Shown here: positions 5,247 to 5,434 of the stretch, piece after piece
Numbering within the stretch: the first letter of the stretch is position 1
Layout: the number at the start of each line of letters is the position of its first letter
Assembly: GCA_004552515.1 (NCBI GenBank)
Contig: SFOF01000163.1
Span: 1-5,434, forward strand
Origin: Clostridiales bacterium
Lineage (GTDB): Bacteria; Bacillota; Clostridia; Christensenellales; Aristaeellaceae
Length of the DNA stretch: 5,434 nt
Reading direction: 5' to 3'
The notes under the pieces: model-generated
What the model saw: the letters and a program-made list of their open reading frames with translations, nothing else
The model's database searches: none
Told to the model about the DNA's origin: nothing
Position numbers and translations under genes: made by a program

Positions 5247-5301
5247 TCGGAGGTCACTACTTGTAATAAAAAATGGTGCGGACAGCGCGACGGAACGGTT
5301 T

Positions 5302-5434
5302 TTACTCTTCCAGTTCAAACGTGTCCCGCTGGTTCACGGCGTCCAGCGCCAGCTGGGCACGGGACAGCTCATCGGCGGCCTTTTCGTAATCGGCTTCTAC
5401 CGCGGTCAGGTCGTAGTTGGCGTAAGAGTAGTCG
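5302..5434 (-). CDS. C-terminal fragment of an unidentified, probably coiled-coil protein
   Basis: The last 43 codons of a minus-strand gene whose 5' part lies beyond the window edge; the stop is TAA at 5304-5302. The visible tail begins DYSYANYDLT, continues VEADYEKAADELSRAQLALD with regular spacing of hydrophobic residues as in an amphipathic helix or coiled coil, and ends NQRDTFELEE. The frame is fully open to the edge and its codon use matches the other genes. I cannot assign a family from this fragment. Coiled-coil tails of this kind occur in mobile-element and phage proteins among others, but nothing else here supports that origin. No strong terminator directly follows the stop; the first clear one is at 5090-5126. 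Confidence 0.65.
   Translation of the reverse strand, partial: DYSYANYDLTAVEADYEKAADELSRAQLALDAVNQRDTFELEE

Larger units (their letters stand above)
5096..5255 (-). promoter_or_regulatory. Possible attenuator-type leader with competing pairings
   Basis: On the minus strand four segments can pair in alternative ways. Segment 1, GACCTCCG (5255-5248), can pair with segment 2, CGGAGG (5228-5223), over 6 bp, or with segment 3, CGGAGGTC (5125-5118), over 8 bp. Segment 3 is one arm of the terminator and otherwise pairs with segment 4, GACCTCCGG (5103-5095). Pairing 1:2 would leave the terminator free to form, while 1:3 would disrupt it. This matches the logic of attenuators, but no promoter was identified for such a leader and no ligand or riboswitch class was recognised. 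Confidence 0.3.

Noticed and set aside
5221..5301. An intrinsic terminator directly after the partial gene, using the T-run near 5267-5272.
   Set aside because: On the minus strand the T-run is preceded by GC-rich sequence, but I could not find self-complementary arms there.
5103..5318. A 71-residue minus-strand reading frame in which the 14-bp repeat is read twice in the same frame as PCSM.
   Set aside because: It would start at a TTG inside the tail of the partial gene without a ribosome site, and its end runs through the terminator stem. The 57-bp spacing being a multiple of three is probably coincidence.

Overview
This is a GC-rich chromosomal-type window, probably from a Clostridia-class Firmicute, perhaps an uncultured gut lineage. 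The evidence for that is indirect: strong GGAGG-type ribosome sites 8 nt from their starts, near-consensus TATAAT promoters, many short intrinsic terminators, GC-rich codon use, and the gene content (a chromosomal TraX-family protein and a small J-domain/TPR protein). No tRNA, rRNA, CRISPR array, insertion sequence or clear prophage gene is visible.

Layout, left to right: an AT-rich upstream region (1-115); a TraX-family membrane protein on the plus strand (116-913); a shared hairpin terminator (1026-1060) between it and a convergent Gfo/Idh/MocA oxidoreductase on the minus strand (1072-2208); asparaginyl-tRNA synthetase asnS (2309-3706, minus) with its own consensus promoter; a 254-bp intergenic region holding that promoter, an unexplained GC-rich hairpin and a terminator; a J-domain + TPR protein (3961-4482, minus); a terminator and promoter region; an unrecognised 134-residue acidic protein (4634-5038, minus); a structured 263-bp intergenic region; and the last 43 codons of an unidentified coiled-coil-like protein (5302 to the window edge, minus).

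Every gene except the first is on the minus strand, but terminators and promoters between most of them suggest mainly single-gene transcription units, not one operon. asnS and the oxidoreductase may be partly coupled, because the hairpin between them lacks a good U-tract. The genes do not form an evident pathway: one is translation housekeeping, one is probably a sugar or polyol-type dehydrogenase, one a co-chaperone, and two are unknown.

The most interesting part is non-coding. Upstream of the 134-residue gene lie a perfect 17-bp palindrome (5061-5077), an intrinsic terminator (5090-5126), and two copies of a 14-bp motif (5176-5189, 5233-5246), each in the loop of a possible hairpin with a different stem. 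One of those hairpin arms is also perfectly complementary over 8 bp to one arm of the terminator. This permits an attenuator-like choice between structures ahead of the unknown gene. The pairing is visible in the sequence; the regulatory role is inference.
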